A stretch of DNA of 64,000 nucleotides from Cyanoderma ruficeps (GCA_008694505.1 VZDJ01000056.1:6684119-6748118), one strand, 5' to 3'; counted from the first letter of the stretch, positions 1-14,067 are shown. The notes: generated from the letters alone by a model not told the origin. Made by a program: numbers and translations.

Positions 1-502
1 AAGGTTCTCTACAATCTTGCTTCCAAATAAGAACTCATTTTAGTAATTACACTGCCAATTAGATTTTTGGTATCTCACATTTTGGTCCTCACATCAAGGT
101 CAGGAAGAAGACACTTAGAAAGACACAGACTTAAATCCAGTTCTATAATCCCACTTCTAAGGCTTTCAGGAAGTTGGATTATTTTAGTAGAAACCTGAGA
201 GGCAGAAGCAACAGTTCTGTTATTGTTTATTACCTTGTGTGAAGTGATTAATAGAGCAGTTTATTGTCTCAGTTGCACAAAAGAACTACGTGCCAACTCT
301 TCCAGCTGAGGAAAAAGCACCATGTTGCTTTGAAATTAAAAACAACATGGAAGAGTGCCAAGGGTGAAAGGTGGAGAAAATCCAAACTTCCCTCAAGCAG
401 AAGGAATGAAAAAGTAGAGCCACGGCACAAAATCTCTTTCAACCTTTGCTTCTGAGTTTACAAGAGAGTTGTGGTGAGCTCACTGAGAGCCCAACTAACA
501 AT

Positions 503-700
503 CATTAGAATAATAAAATCTTAAAGGGTTGGAATAGACCTTAAAGATCACCTAGTCCCAACCGTGCCTGCCATGGGCAGGGACACTTCCCACTAGACCA
601 GGTTGCTCAATCCAGCTTTAAGCACTGCCAGGACTGGGGAATCCACAGTCTCCCTGGGTGACCCGCTCCCAGTACCTCACCACCCTCACAGGAAAAATCA
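503..700 (-). mobile_element. CR1 LINE fragment (3' region), reverse orientation
   Basis: The plus strand shows the complement of the CR1 3' end: a GGTTGGAATAGACC start, then AAAGATCACCTAGTCCCAAC, CCATGGGCAGGGACAC, ACTAGACCAGGTTGCTCAA and CTCACCACCCTCACAG. These are the standard words of avian CR1 copies. The terminal short tandem repeat is decayed. There are several substitutions and small gaps, so it is an old, 5'-truncated, inactive copy. Confidence 0.9.
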
Positions 701-3449
701 GCCCAGGAGTGGATCATGGCAACTGAGAAAATCAGAGAGAATCCATTGAGAAAATCTAAGTGGAATCTCTTTTCTAAAATGAGAGATCTTTAAACGCTGG
801 TTAATACGAGACCTTGCTAAGTCAACACACCCCCTTGTCTCTTACATACTGCTATTTTATGTTGTAGAATATCCACTGACATCTCACTCCAATCCATCTG
901 CCACCAGCAGTGTTTGGAGATCCATCCTACTGCTCTGCTCACAGTAACACAGGTGGGCAGAGGTGCTGAGCACCCATCCATGCTACGCTGTGGTCTCCCA
1001 GCCTTTTTTGTCCATGATGGTCCAAAAGCCAAGGCCCCTCCTGGCAGCTGCTGGCTTGTCAAGGTGCCAGGACCACCAGCTACTGTCCAACAGGTTGTTT
1101 TACAGAATCCCTTCCCGTCTACATCAGTTTGCATCATATCTTGTTGGCAATCTTGCATATTGATTTTGTGCTGAGTGTCTACACACCCAGCACAGCTCTG
1201 ACCTGTGACTAATGTGCCCTTCTCAGGCTACCCCACACTATATTTAGAATAAAGAACAGTGTGAGAGCTTTAGATCTGCTGGCTAACGTGCACAAGCTGT
1301 CTTCTTTAGCTTTAAGCTTAAGCCATGCTAGAACCAACATCAGTGGGACCCCTCAGCTGTTACAAACACACATAACCTTTATTCATCACAGCCCATTTGG
1401 AGATGCAGAGGCCATTCCCAGCAGCAGTCTACTGAAGCCCTCTGCAGCTTTTCCTTCTTCTGCACTGGTGCACAGAAAAATTAGAAAGACTCTGGTTTAA
1501 TAAAAATACATGCACTGTAACAGAACGTTTTTACGTCGATATAGGAACTCAGAAGGAAATAATAAAAGACTAAAAAGAGCTTTTAAGCGTGACAGCTTTT
1601 AAGTCTGATTGCACAGCTCTCTCCCAAGTCTAGAAGTGGGCCTCTCATAGAGTAGGTTAAAATTTCCAAGCTTTTGCTTCTTAAGCTCTCTAGGAAACCT
1701 TTTTGAACACTCAGCACCTTGGCATCTAGAAGAGCTGTGCTCGGCGCAGCATAAATCCACGCCCATCCTGTCCTCAGCTCTGACACATTGACTTTTGTAA
1801 GGAAAAATGAGGATTTCCCAGATACCTGGGTGATATTAGAAATATGTCATGTGGAAGATTAATTTCTGGGTAGAAAGCAGGAATGAAGAACTTTCTTTTG
1901 TTGGACATAGAATTTTTTTTATTTTTAAGCAGAAATTGTCACAAGCTCAAAGTTTAGCTGGGATGGTGAATTCAAGTATATATGGTAAGTGTATCTCAGT
2001 TATCACAATCACATACTTTCTACAAAAACCATGTATTTTATGGTTCAAAATTATATTTAATACAGAAAGCCCAATCTTCTCTGAAATCTAGGATTGATTT
2101 ACATAATACACCTTTAAAGTCCCTTCTTTATGTGTTAATTCCTGTTAATAAAGAAAGATGTTGCAGGCACAGGTTTAAGCTTGGCACATTCTGCTGTGCT
2201 CCCCCTAAAATACTGCAGCAGAAGTCCCATAAAATAGCTGTTTAGGAGCTACATGGTGCTTCTTTCTGATCGGGAGTCAATGTGGAGAGATAACCTATGG
2301 ATCATGCATAATTCACTGCTCATTTGCCCCTGTAAAGGCCGGGAGGAAAATCAAAGGAGCTGGTGAGAATCCTGCAGCAAAGGCAGGGCTTTGGAAGGCA
2401 CCTCAAAGGATGTCCAAAGGTGCTCACCTCCCACTGCACCCAGCTGCTCCTGGAATTCAGTGGCAGAAACCTTGGCACCTTGTCCTCTGCTCTTACTTCT
2501 TCCACATATGTTGTCTTGAAAAGGCATTTTAAGACCAAAGGATGAGCCAAAAACCTGGGGGAGGCTTTTGATCATTCCCAGCATGGAAGGTCTAATGTGG
2601 CATTCCCAGTTTCTGCCATAGCAGGAAATACAGCAGTGCTGTTGCCATTGTATGTCTTTATATCTAAAGAAACATATGCTCAGAATTCAAATGAGAGAAT
2701 TTGCACTTTACATAGACTGGCTTTTCTTTAATGTTTCGCTTCCTCCTGTCCTCTCTTCTTCAGGTTTAAAGGAATCCCTCCTTGAAGCAATCTTCTATAG
2801 GACACAATTATATTCTGAACTCTATTATGTATCATAACTTAGATATGAAAGTGGCTAAAATTCTGGAAAACTTATAAAAGAAACTGGTGCAGAAGTTGAT
2901 CAAGACTATAACCTACACTCACTAGGCAATAATTTATGGACTACAAAAGCTACTCAATCCTCCATGTTTCTCAATTATTACCAACACAGAGTCCACACAA
3001 CAAGATCAACATAAAACCCAGGCAACATCAGAAAGCCGTAACTGTTCACTATAAATCAGCCACATTAGTCTTTGCAGAGTCCATAGCATTTCCTTTCTGG
3101 AAAAATCATGACTAGTTACTGTCTGCCTTCAGAAACAAAACTATCAGTAAGATTTCCATGGGGATCATCTGAAATGGATTTCTAATAACGTGCAGGTTAA
3201 AAGGTTTTCTCGTCCTCCCCTTTCCCCATCCAGCATTCAAACTTTACGCCCCCAACGACACCACGAAAGGCACATGTGCTTAATAACAAAACTTTTAAAG
3301 AAGTATGTCTTAAAACATGCAACTGCATGTTTAAATATAGAACAGAGAGGAACTCGAGCACTCCTGTTATACAGAGGAACAGGTTCTATTTATTCCCCCA
3401 GCAGCCAGCCCTAGAACAGGAATAACTGACACAGCAGATAAAGGCTCTT
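701..3449. other. Intronic stretch, no gene or repeat recognised
   Basis: Unremarkable AT-leaning intron. Open frames on both strands (up to 113 codons) have no recognisable protein content or splice context. No tandem repeat or TE was identified by eye. Confidence 0.6.
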
Positions 3450-3632
3450 ATCCCAGGCTCGTTGTATGTAGCACTTCATCAGGTTGCTTAAAGGCACTTT
3501 GCTAAAGCAGAGATGTGTTGTTATCCCTATTTTACAGCAAAGGAAAAGCTTCCCAAGGTCACAGAAGACGGTCAGAAACACACATCTGCAACCACCACCT
3601 TTGCCCATTAAGCCACACTCCAAGACCTTCAC
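3450..3632 (-). mobile_element. MIR-like ancient SINE, reverse orientation
   Basis: The plus strand reads like the complement of a MIR family SINE. In order it has GTAGCACTTCATCAGG, GGCACTTTGCTAA, TTATCCCTATTTTACAG, an AAGGAAAAGC stretch and CCCAAGGTCACAGAAG, followed by a decayed tRNA-related part ending near CATTAAGCCACACTCC. The order and spacing match the MIR consensus as I remember it. The divergence implies an amniote-age relic. A related core SINE such as an AmnSINE or LF-SINE derivative is possible. Confidence 0.7.
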
Positions 3633-6599
3633 AGACAGAGTATTTATGTAAACACTTAACTTGGTTTCTCAACAAACCTAAGAGAACTCACAGTATTTTA
3701 TCTCCTAAGTTGAATAGAATTAGGCCAACCTCAGATGTGCCCAAATGCACAACACTGATGGCCCCGATTTCTCTCTCTAAAAATGCAGGGACTTGTAGCA
3801 GTACTTCTGCATAAATTGGGAGGAAATACAGATGGCCCTGTTACATCTCACTTAAACAGGAAGACCAAGAAATAGTTCAAGTCCTGGCAATCCAAATTTA
3901 GGTAATCCTTGCTAAATCACAAGGTGGAAGACACGAGATGGAGATTCCTGAGTTAATACACTCACATCAGCTCAGAGCCTTCTATTGGAGGAATAGCACC
4001 AAACACCATAACACAAATTAGGGTGACACATACAGCAAGCCAGTCCCCACAGATTAAACATCCTGTATTTCCCTTTGAGGGAGGTGACACCCAGAAGATA
4101 TCGTCCCATCTGGACCATATCTCCCCCCACATCTCTATCACAACAAAAGCTGGTTTTCGGGTAACGTTGCTCTCTGTCACATGAACTTTGGCCAAACCAG
4201 CTGCAGTTGGGAGCCCCTTCTGACCTCCAAAGGCAAAGAGAAGCCTCAAAGCATGTCTGATTAGAGTAGTCCAGGTTAAATGTTCTTTTTAGTGACAGTT
4301 TTCTTTGGTTACCTTTACTGTCCCCCCTGCTTCTCTAGCAGGGCACCGGCCTAGCAGAACAAGCTCAGTCCCACACTGGAACACTTCGGAGTTCTGCAGT
4401 CATCTTTTGTTTGGCTTTTCCTCCTGTGCCTCAGTTTGGTGTCTTGTTTTAAACAGGAAAGCCCAAAGACTTTATTTTTATGAAGTGCTTGAACAGTCTA
4501 TTTGATATAAACCTCATTTTTCAGAGGCGTGCAGTACCTTGGCTGCCACCAAACTCAAACACATCACGGCTCTGAGCGCCGGGGCAGCGGGGCTGTCCCA
4601 CAGACACGGCTGGTGGAAGGCAGGGCACACTGCTTGTCCCATGAAGGCTCCCTGCACTCCTGGGAGGCACATAAAAACCAGCAGTACAGCTTCTTGAGAT
4701 AAGGCAGCTCAGACCAATACAATCAGTGTGTGGCTGGAAGTGACAGACGGAGTGAAAACGCTGAAACGTTCACTCCAGACTGTTGTCCAAGGGTGAGTGC
4801 AGCCCTTATTTACAACCCTCTGTTTCACAGCTCAGCCACCGAGGTTAGCCTCAAAACTTCACACAATTATCACTTGGAGGTCTGTGTGTTCTAAGGGGGG
4901 TTTTATTCCGAAATACAGCAGAGAAACAAATGAAATGAATAAGCAACAGCTTTCACGGAGGAAGCAACTGAGAACCGCTTGTGCCAGACGTTCCTGCCCA
5001 GGCTGCCCTGCCTGGTTCGGTTGTGACAGCGTGGAAACATAAAATGTAACTGCACTCCCCACAAACTCACATCTCCCACTGCGAGAACTCACACTGACAG
5101 CACCAGGGCACTCAGAGGAAGTGGCTGCAATGTTAGCATTCACCAGGAATCATTCCACAAATAATGGAGCTACTGTTCCCACTCCCAGGCGGGAGAGGCA
5201 CATGGCTCAGGAGCACCTAAGCCGAAAGGGGCTGCACTAACAAAGGCAGATCCAGCACACACAGATTATTAAGAGGGCTGTACTGGGAGGTTGTGGGGAA
5301 ATAGGACACTCTGGACTCTCCAGAGATCAGTTTCCATTTTCATGGCTGATTTTATGACTACAGTAAGGTATTTAAGCCACCACACCCAGCGGTAACTAAC
5401 GTTTACATGGTTTACGGAGGTCAGAGAGGATTTGTCTCACGAATTTTTACATCCTGCCAAGGATCCCACTATTCTGAAAACACCTGCATAACTGTCACGG
5501 CAGTCAACCAAACAAGAGTATATTTTTTTCCTTGACAAAACAATTTCTCACATATTCCATTTTATCCAAGAGCCAGAAGACTTTTTCAGAAGCAAAATCA
5601 CTACATCTTGACGAAACAGGAGAATGAGAGGAAACACCTTGTGCAGTCTCCCTCAGCAGACAGGGCCTGGGAGAAGTTGAACAACCCCTTTGTAACACAC
5701 ACAAGAAATTTCAATTTGAAACCCATTCTTTGGAGAAGGCTGAGTGAGAGCAGAAGGTCAGAACCCACCTGCAGCAGAAAAACACTTTGCAATCTTGATT
5801 ACAAAGTTTGCTGGTATGATACCATAATACGCTTTTTAAGGGGCTTATTATCAATTTTTTAAACATTAGGACTTCTTTGAGACTGCTGGAGATGATTGTT
5901 TAAACTGCTATTTAAAAGTGTTCAGACTCACAGCATGGATAATTCATTCTTATGCCAATACAGATAGGCATATGGGGGGTGTAGAGCTGCATTTACAGTT
6001 CTTTTTGAAAAAGTGGTTTTGCATGCAAGGTAAGTGTGCTTTCTCACATCTGGACCGTGAACCAGATAAAGTAACTTCCAAATAACAAACCATAACTTAC
6101 TGCATCACTAAGTGGTACCTCTAAATAAACATAAATATTATTTTGACTTTTGGGTACCTTATACAGCAATAAATAAAGCCATTAATACAGAAAAAGTAGG
6201 CATGTGTCTCTGTGTTCCAGGAGGTGTCAGTCACCTTTTGAAAGGGTCGTGTGGCTTTAGAGAGAGGTAACAACCTCATTAAAACCTTTAGTCTGTCTGG
6301 AGATCATCTCATTTGTTTGGGCTAAGACAACTTTTTTCTTTCTTTTTTTTTTTTTTTTGGTCCCAAAGGATTAACAAACAGAAGAGGAGCGCTGCTTCCT
6401 TGTCCAAGTTCTTATTTTTAATAAGAAAAATAAATATTAATTAGAATATAAACCAAGAGCAGTCCTGCTGAAGTGGAATTTTTTTTTTCAGAAACTGGGT
6501 AACCATGGAGTAGAAGGTTGCAATTAATTGACTTATACACCGAGAACCTTTGCTGAAGAGTGGTCAGTTTGAACTTTGGGCTCAGTAATGAGCTCTCCA
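3633..6599. other. Intronic stretch with a poly-T tract
   Basis: No gene was found. A T-rich homopolymer run at about 6336-6358 is the only simple-sequence feature. The short frames around 3962-4249 and 4859-5143 (minus) look like chance. Confidence 0.55.
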
Positions 6600-6970
6600 G
6601 TTCCCTCTTTGACAGAATGAATCACAGCAGTGCTGCATGACTCCAGTTAGCTTCATTTTATAATTACAAGTCTGTTCTTTACGATTTTTCCCCAGCTTAA
6701 ATACCACTTTTTCAAAGCGAGGCTAAGGGAAAAAAGAAATGGAACCAATTTTAATGAACTCATGCAAATATAAGCCTGGTGAAATGAAATCACAGACCTA
6801 AGCAGAATACTGCATTGAACACATTTGTATGTTTTATGCTAAGCTCATCTAAATTTGAGTAATTGGACCTAATTTGGCAATCTGCACAATCCGTTTGCAA
6901 ACTTCCACCACTGAATTTTAAGTATGAGCCTGGAAAATCATTAACATTTTTATTTATCACTGTGGCCCAA
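6600..6970. promoter_or_regulatory. Candidate conserved non-coding element with an octamer site
   Basis: AT-rich but complex sequence without simple repeats. It carries a perfect POU octamer ATGCAAAT at 6762-6769, homeodomain-like TAATTG and TTAATG words, and CATTAACA. Dense, non-repetitive AT-rich text of this kind is typical of intronic enhancers. The call rests on appearance only; conservation was not tested. Confidence 0.3.
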
Positions 6971-9339
6971 ATCCAGCACAGTACTGAAATCTATGTTTGA
7001 ATGTTTTGAATGAGGTCTTAGCACATGCACAGCATCCAAGAGTCATCAGGAACTCTAATTTCAAAGAAAAGTCACTGATATGTTCAGATCGCATAATTTT
7101 AATCTCAAATCTCTGAAACTTGAGACTGGGAGCCTTCTTCCAAAAAATCCCCTATCTTTATTCCTCCTCCATGCCACACTATCTGAAGAAACATTCCCCA
7201 GATCAGGCAAGTTGCTCTACGGCTTTTCATCTCCATCCTTTCCTCTTCTCCAAGAAATCCTCTTACCTGCTGTTTCCTCCCTCATGCAGATACTCACCCA
7301 CTCCTTTTCCTTTCAGTATGGACCTGGTCCCCACGGAGCAGTGCACAGACTGGATGTGCTTTCCGTGCTCCAGGAGCATGGTGGAACTGGATGGTTCACC
7401 CACCCAGTTTATGAAAGGCCAGTTCTCCCATACTCTCCCCCATCCACGTGTTTTGGCCGCAATGAGGGTTATTTTTAACTTGTGTCTCATCTTTGTTCAA
7501 CAAAAAATGCAATAAGTCTTGAACTTATAAAAATGTTCTTGCTCCTTAAAATACTTTGTAGGACAGGAAATTGTTTCCCACTCAACTGCATTCATTACCT
7601 ATGTTTTTTTTCTGAAGGCATCTCCATAAAGAGAAGCCAGACCACACTTTTCCAGGTGAAAACTGCCAGTCTGAATTTGGATCAAAATCTGTATCCATCG
7701 CAATGGGAAGATTCAGAGCATCCCAGCAAATTACTCAAGCCAGGGGTGTAAGCAGCCTGCACTGGCACCTTGAACCCTCTCCCACAACCTGACCACCACC
7801 ACTTGACTATGGCTGTGTGTCAGTAAAGGCATTTTAAATCACAGGTATAGGCAAGATCTATTAAGGCAGAACTGTGGTAGATCACATGCAAGTTTAGTTT
7901 CCCTCCATGTGTCCTCAGAAAACGTGTTAATTGCTCACAGCTCTAACACAGATTTTCAATACATCTGCAAGACTCAACAACACACACTGAGGGGAAGATC
8001 TGATTCTTTTTTGAACTGAGGGATATTCAGCACATTTCAGCATTATGGCTTTACCCCTTCTCAAGCCTCCTTCTACTATCCACCATTTTTCTCCCACTGG
8101 CTGGAGTGGATCCTGTGTACCCAGCCATCACTGGCGTGGCAGGATGCAGCTCACTCACACCCTTGGCCAGAAAGCTCAACTGCCCTCAGGACTCCACACA
8201 GGGAATTCTGTACCAGGACAGGCTGGTGGAGAATGGGTATTAACTTTGTGTCATGACGAGCAAAATCTGCAGCGCAGCATTTTGAATCCCAACACGTCCT
8301 CCCTCCTCCATCTCTATCTTCAGTCAGTTCCTTATACACTGGATCATACATTGCTGCCTCAAATTAGATTCCATATTTTTGTAGGCCATCTTAAGAACTG
8401 TGACTTGACACAATGTGATTCAGGCAAGAATTCAGAGGAGCCATTCCTGGCGATTTCCCCAAATCAGAACTGCTTTACACAGGATTCATTTTGCTTCCAA
8501 GACTTTCACAGTGTAGTCAGTTACAAAGACCTGCCTTCTCTTTTACCATTGTCATGTTGCTGTAGTCAAATTCTCTCTATTTAATCTGAGTCGTAAAAGT
8601 CAGACCTCTGATTTTTGCAACAGGAGGAAAATGTAAAACTTATTCAGCTCTGACACATGTAATGCAAATTGCTGCTTGGGTGGAGAGAAGGTTCTGGTGG
8701 AGGAAAGCTCATGCCAGCTCCATCTGTAAGAACACGGGTCACGCACAACAGCATCCCACAGACCTAAGTCTCTTTATAAGGCATAAGCTCACCAACCAAA
8801 TGATGCTTTATGTTGAGCACACACTGCTCTCCTGACTAGGAACTAGCAGGCCCTCACTAGATGGGTGAAGAAGAAATTACCAACTGCTCAGACAACACCA
8901 GAACCAAGAGTATATCTTCTTAAGAAACCTTTCCCTGCGACTACATGACAAGCAAATTCCTACACCTTGACAACTCATTCACCTCAGCTTGTAGAGAAAG
9001 AGCTGTGGTGGTATTAAATTGGTTTGGAATGGAAGATGTCAACAGAACTGAAATTTAAAGATGCACCTGAGCAACAGTTCTCTTTTCACTGCTGAAAAAG
9101 AGAACTGAGAAGAACTAATGGGGTTTAAAGGAAATAGGAATCACTTATTGATAATTGGGCAAAAGCATTTTTTAAGTAATGACAAACGCTGTCACATCTG
9201 AGGGAACTGAATTTCACCAGCTGGCAGAAGCTTAAACCAAGTACGCTGCATTCCCTTCAGCTTAGGCTTGTGCTTATCAAGCTCTAAAATCTGATCCTTA
9301 AACCTGATCCAAAATGCTGAGAGACTCTTCCCTGACAAC
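6971..9339. other. Intronic stretch, nothing recognised
   Basis: The longest frame (plus, 8045-8584, 179 codons) has no family resemblance, no signal or domain pattern and no splice context. Two overlapping plus-strand frames at 7080-7515 run through pyrimidine-rich DNA and look like chance. Confidence 0.55.
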
Positions 9340-9710
9340 AAGGGCTCAGTCAGGTGTCTTCATTAATCACAGCTAACAAATATTTTAATTCTGGGACCTT
9401 TGGGAGGAAGGGGCAGAGCGGGGCTCCGTGCCTTGTTCCGTATGAGGAGATGACAACTGAGATCTGCAGTGCCTGATTAATATTTTATGCTGAGATCCAC
9501 TGGGTATGCAGTGTAATTCTGGTGGCTTGCTTTGCTCTGTGTTCTCCGCCGCATCTCCAATGTTATTTGCAACAGCTTAGTGGAACAACAACAAAAAGAG
9601 GTTTCGTTCCCGCAGGACAGCATTGGCTGACCTCTCTCACTGCTCCGTGTAATTCAGAGGGAGCAACCACTAAACAGGAACTGGAAGTGCTTTGCAACTT
9701 TTAATGGGGA
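9340..9710. promoter_or_regulatory. Candidate conserved non-coding element
   Basis: Non-repetitive stretch with TTAATCACAGC, GATTAATATTTTATGC and several retained CpGs (TTCCGTATG, CTCCGCCGC) in otherwise CpG-poor intron. Retained CpGs next to homeodomain-like words suggest constraint or hypomethylation. There is no direct evidence of function. Confidence 0.25.
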
Positions 9711-12559
9711 ACAAATGGCACCACAGATTTACATATAGATAGCATTTCAGAGAAGAATGATGTTGATTTCTTCTGCCCAGCATTTATCTACCGGGTTATC
9801 CTGGTAGCCAGAGGATGAGCCTGCAACAGAGCAGTGCTGAAAACACATCTCTCTGTCATCGCCAACAGGTCACTGCACTGGCATTAAAATAACATTAAAA
9901 CACACTGTGGTCAATGAAAAGAGACAATGAAAGCAAACTGCATAACTTTCAGAACAATTCCACATCTGAGGGCCTTACTGAGACTTTGCAGAGGTCTCTG
10001 ATCTGGATTTTTAGTAAAAGAGGACTACTGTAAGATAAAAATCTCACATTCTGAGGATGGGCACAGTGGGGTTTGACCCAGGCTGAGGAAATCACTGCAT
10101 CTCCGAGGCCCCAAAGCAGTGCAGATACCACCAACACTGGCAGACAGCAGCCCTACTGCCTTCAGGGGATACAATAGTAAAGACAGCTGTTCTGAATCAA
10201 CATAATCTTAACACATCTCAGAAAGCTTTCTGGTTTCATTGCAATATATGGATGGGGTGATATTTTATTTCCCTGCTATTCAAAGATCTTTAATAGAATA
10301 TAACTCAAACCCTCCCATTCTCTTAGGAATAGGAGTGATGTTTGCAATGAACTCTGTCATAAGAAGGTATGTGTCAGGAAAAGACTGGGATATTTCTAGA
10401 TCTCCAGTCTCTTTATGCAGCTTAATGCTAATGAAAGGAAACCATTTTTTGCACACAGTGAAAGGGAACAGATGGTGTCACAGTTCTGCTGTGGAATTTA
10501 AGCAGAGTGACAACCTATACAGCAGATCATCATCATGGGTGAAATTCTTTTAGGTAGTCGCATGGAGGGTTTGTTTGTTTTTTTATCTACTTATTACTAT
10601 CCAAAAATCTCGAAAAGCTTTTTCTTTCCTTTCTTTTTTTTTTTTTGTAATTGAAACCTAAGAAAATGGTTATAACCTCACCATCCTACAAAATGCCAGA
10701 AGACACATGAAGACCAGTCTTTCAAATACATTGTGAAGGAACAGCTGAAGCACAGCACCTCATATTGCAAACTGGCTTTCCAATCATGTATCCATCCAGA
10801 CACCAGTCACTGGGCAAGGAAACCAATGAGGGCTTAAAAATGACACCGTCAAGCTGAAAATCACTGCTCTGTCTGAAAACTGGTCCTAGCTTTAATTATG
10901 CCTGCAAGGCAGATGACAGCAGAAAAAAGAGATTCTTTTTTCATTTTTAATAATTTTGTATTTTACACTTTTAGTTCGCAATATTCTATGTGTAGTTCAT
11001 CTCATTGTTTCATTTCTATGTTCACCTGCTTTCATCTGGGGAAAAATAAAGGCAAACAAAAAGCAGATAAAAATCACAGTTGGAAATTTCCTCAGAAATT
11101 GGAAAATTAAAGCTGCCTTTCTATCCAATGAGTTGTTGCTGCTGTTATTTTTAAACTGATAGTTGAATTTTTTTGACCCTACTGGTAACTGAGTCAGACT
11201 TATGTTTTCATGTGCTGATCCTGACAGAGGCATCTGAATCCCCACAAAGCATCCCCCTCTGGTGACACAGTCCATAGGCAACCTGAAGTTTCACAATTTT
11301 TACTGTTTTCATTCCCTCAGATTCCTTTCAGCTTATTTCAGCTGCCTGCATGAGTATTTTAGAGTGCATACCACTAAAAGCAACAGATGACGTGCTCATC
11401 CACTCCACAATTCACATTGACAATAGCCAATCTCTGCTCAGCCCATATCCCACAAGAAAAGGGATTAATCAGGCAGACATCCTGAACAACAAAGCTCAGG
11501 CTGCTGGGTTAGGGTTTAGAATCCTCCAGGAATGGCCCGGACCCACCTCACTCTCTCTGAAACCCTGGAAGATGTTTGCATGATGACACCCCCATATTCC
11601 CACAGAGATGAATGATGTGCATCCAAAGCTACCCCGTTGCAAGCCTAATCACAGTTTTTACAATGAGATGGAGAAAATCAGGTTTAGATAGAGCCCATGT
11701 TGGCACACTGCAATTTGCAACACGCTCAGTTCTGGCTGTGGGGGCCAAGAGCAATCAGGCTGTGAAGCTGAATTTATGAATTCAGGTATGAGGCACTGAG
11801 ACTCGGGGAAAGCAAAGCAATACAAGCACCCCTGAACAGGGTGCTCTGGTCTGCAGTGGGTGAGAGTGCTGAAGGTACTGTGCTCCCCCACGCCTGTAAA
11901 ACAGCAGAGCCTGAAACTCAGGTCTAATATAAAAGAGATGCTCCACCCTCGAGTGCAGGCAAACAGCTTAAAGTCACCCCCATTCAGCCAGGATCTCGAC
12001 CTGTATGTTTTTGTGGGGATAAAATAGCACTTCCTCGAGGAAAAGGGAATGCCAGAGCTCTCTGTCAGAGACCTAGCACCTCCCACAACACAGGAGCCAT
12101 TAATTCCATCACAGCAAAGCAGCTGTGACCCCAAAAGTGGCAATACTTATAGGAAGGACTGCACACAGATACATTTGGGGCGGAAGCAGTTGAAGTGGGG
12201 GAATAGTCACAGCGAGTGAATTCTAAAGTCATTCACAAAAGTTCATAAGGTGTAACCTGCTGATTAACAGGTCTTGCAGGGAGGGACAACACCTTCTAAC
12301 GCCTCCTTCGAGGAGAAATGGAACACTCGTGTTTTTAAGGCATTTACAGGGCATTTCTCAAATGGGCCAGGTAAAATCACTCCCGTACTCCAAAGCACCC
12401 AGGCTCCTGCTGCAGAAACGCAACAGCTATTACACAGCAAGTGCGAAGCGAAGAAGCAGAGAAAGAGACGAGACTGTCAGTAAATAGGGTTAATCCCTGC
12501 AGGTAATACCCTTTCCGTTAAATTGTGCAGCATTTTCCAGTCTGCAGATTCTCAATCCC
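9711..12559. other. Intronic stretch, nothing recognised
   Basis: Ordinary intron with short poly-T runs near 10580-10645. The minus-strand frame at 11658-12143 (161 codons) has no recognisable protein and no splice support. Confidence 0.55.
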
Positions 12560-14067
12560 ATTTAACATCTCTCTCACGCTGCATGCAGACACAGCGGAGC
12601 TCCCCCCCCACACACACCTCCCACCCCCGCGCCCCTTCCCCAAATTCTGCAAAGCTGTTTTATTGCAGGCAGCAGCCAGTTAAACTAAAGGCTGCTGGTA
12701 CTACCCCGGGAAGCTGGAGGGGGGCGGGTGAGCCGCACAAAAGATCTCCACACAAAAGGCCATCCTTTTCATCCTTTTCATCCTTTTTTCTTCTTCGTTT
12801 TCCTCCAGCTGAGCCATAGCTTTATTTAATCAACACTTAAAAATAGATGCAAATGTCGGAGGGGGTAGGGACCGGGGGGGGATGATACGGGACAACACCT
12901 ATTTTGATACAAATAATCAAATTTGGTGGGTGAGGGGATGTGGGGAGCCTTCAGCTCTCATCCTCCCCCTGCTTCCAAAGGAGCCCTCTAACCCGCGTCC
13001 CCAGCGCTCACAGAAATCCATGCTGCACGCTACAGATATTTTCCTCTTTTTTTTCTTTCTTTTTTTCTTTTCCTCCCCAGGAGGAGCCGTAAAGGGCTTG
13101 ACTCCACAAGGACAGCGAACATCTTTGCATTCCCAGCAAGACCCGCACGGCACAGAATGATACGAAAAACATGGCTGGCTGGTGCATCGACAGATGCAAA
13201 CGAGAAATACCAGACTTAGCCTTATTCACAGCAAAATTAAACGGGGAGGAGAGGGGGAGAAAGGGAAATAATTGTGCCTGCGTAACATGGCTGCACAATT
13301 TTCAAAGCCTCGCGACTGCCAGCTTGCAGGGAGCAGTGGAAATGTGTGTCTGCTCCAAAGGGAGCTGTTCCTGCCACCCCTGCAGCACAGCCCGCTCATC
13401 CCGCTCTCCATCCCGTGGGCTGGCACGCCTGCCCAGCCAGCACCCAAGCCAGGGAACAACTGAAATAGTTTACCTGATCAATGCAACTTCACGGGAGCCG
13501 GAGGTAGGGATTCTAGCAGAAATGCAGCAAGGAAGGGAGGGGAAAAAAAAAATCTGCTTGGATCCTTCTGGCAGTCCACAGCCTCATCTACATGCATCTG
13601 AGCGAGCCCTTTCCAGCAGCTGCTTCTTTTATCAAGCCCACAGGCACAGCAAATTAGTCCGGTTAGACAGTTCAGTCAATGTGGGCTATTCACAGCGTGG
13701 CTGCTGCAGGAGCCCGGCTTCTCCTGTCCCCCTGTCCCCGGGTAGGCACCCGCCCACCTCCACATGGCCCTGGATAAACACGGCTCTCACGGCACCCACG
13801 GCACGCACCACATGATCCTGACAATCATCTCGCTGGACCTCTCGCTTCGCCCCAATCTGGGGGAAAAGGCTAAGCCTAAGAAAGGCTTTACTTTAAAGGG
13901 AAAAGCTTTCTTTTTCCTTCCCTCTCCCCCTTCCTTTTTTTTTCCCACCCCCTTTTTTTTTTGGTCTCCCTCCCAACCAAGGAGGGGGGAAAAAAAACCC
14001 GAAAAAACAACCACTGAATGCAAAGATTCGAAGATGGGTAAGATCTTCCTAATCAACTCAGTTCGGA
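12560..14067. other. GC-richer, pyrimidine-tract-rich intronic block
   Basis: This block differs from its surroundings. It has C-rich runs (about 12600-12645), a G-rich patch (12715-12730), long T/C tracts (about 13040-13078 and 13915-13975) and scattered CpGs, but CpG density is below a true island. Frames here, including the plus one at 13171-13815 (214 codons), are compositional artefacts. It could be a weak or ancient regulatory region. Confidence 0.4.
12761..12787. repeat. 9-base tandem repeat, three exact copies
   Basis: The unit CATCCTTTT occurs three times without interruption and then runs into a T/C tract. It is a small minisatellite within the pyrimidine-rich block. Confidence 0.9.

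Noticed and set aside
8045..8584. Plus-strand open frame of 179 codons
   Set aside because: No motif, no conserved pattern and no promoter or splice support.
13171..13815. Plus-strand open frame of 214 codons
   Set aside because: Lies in the compositionally biased 12.5-14 kb block. No protein family recognised.
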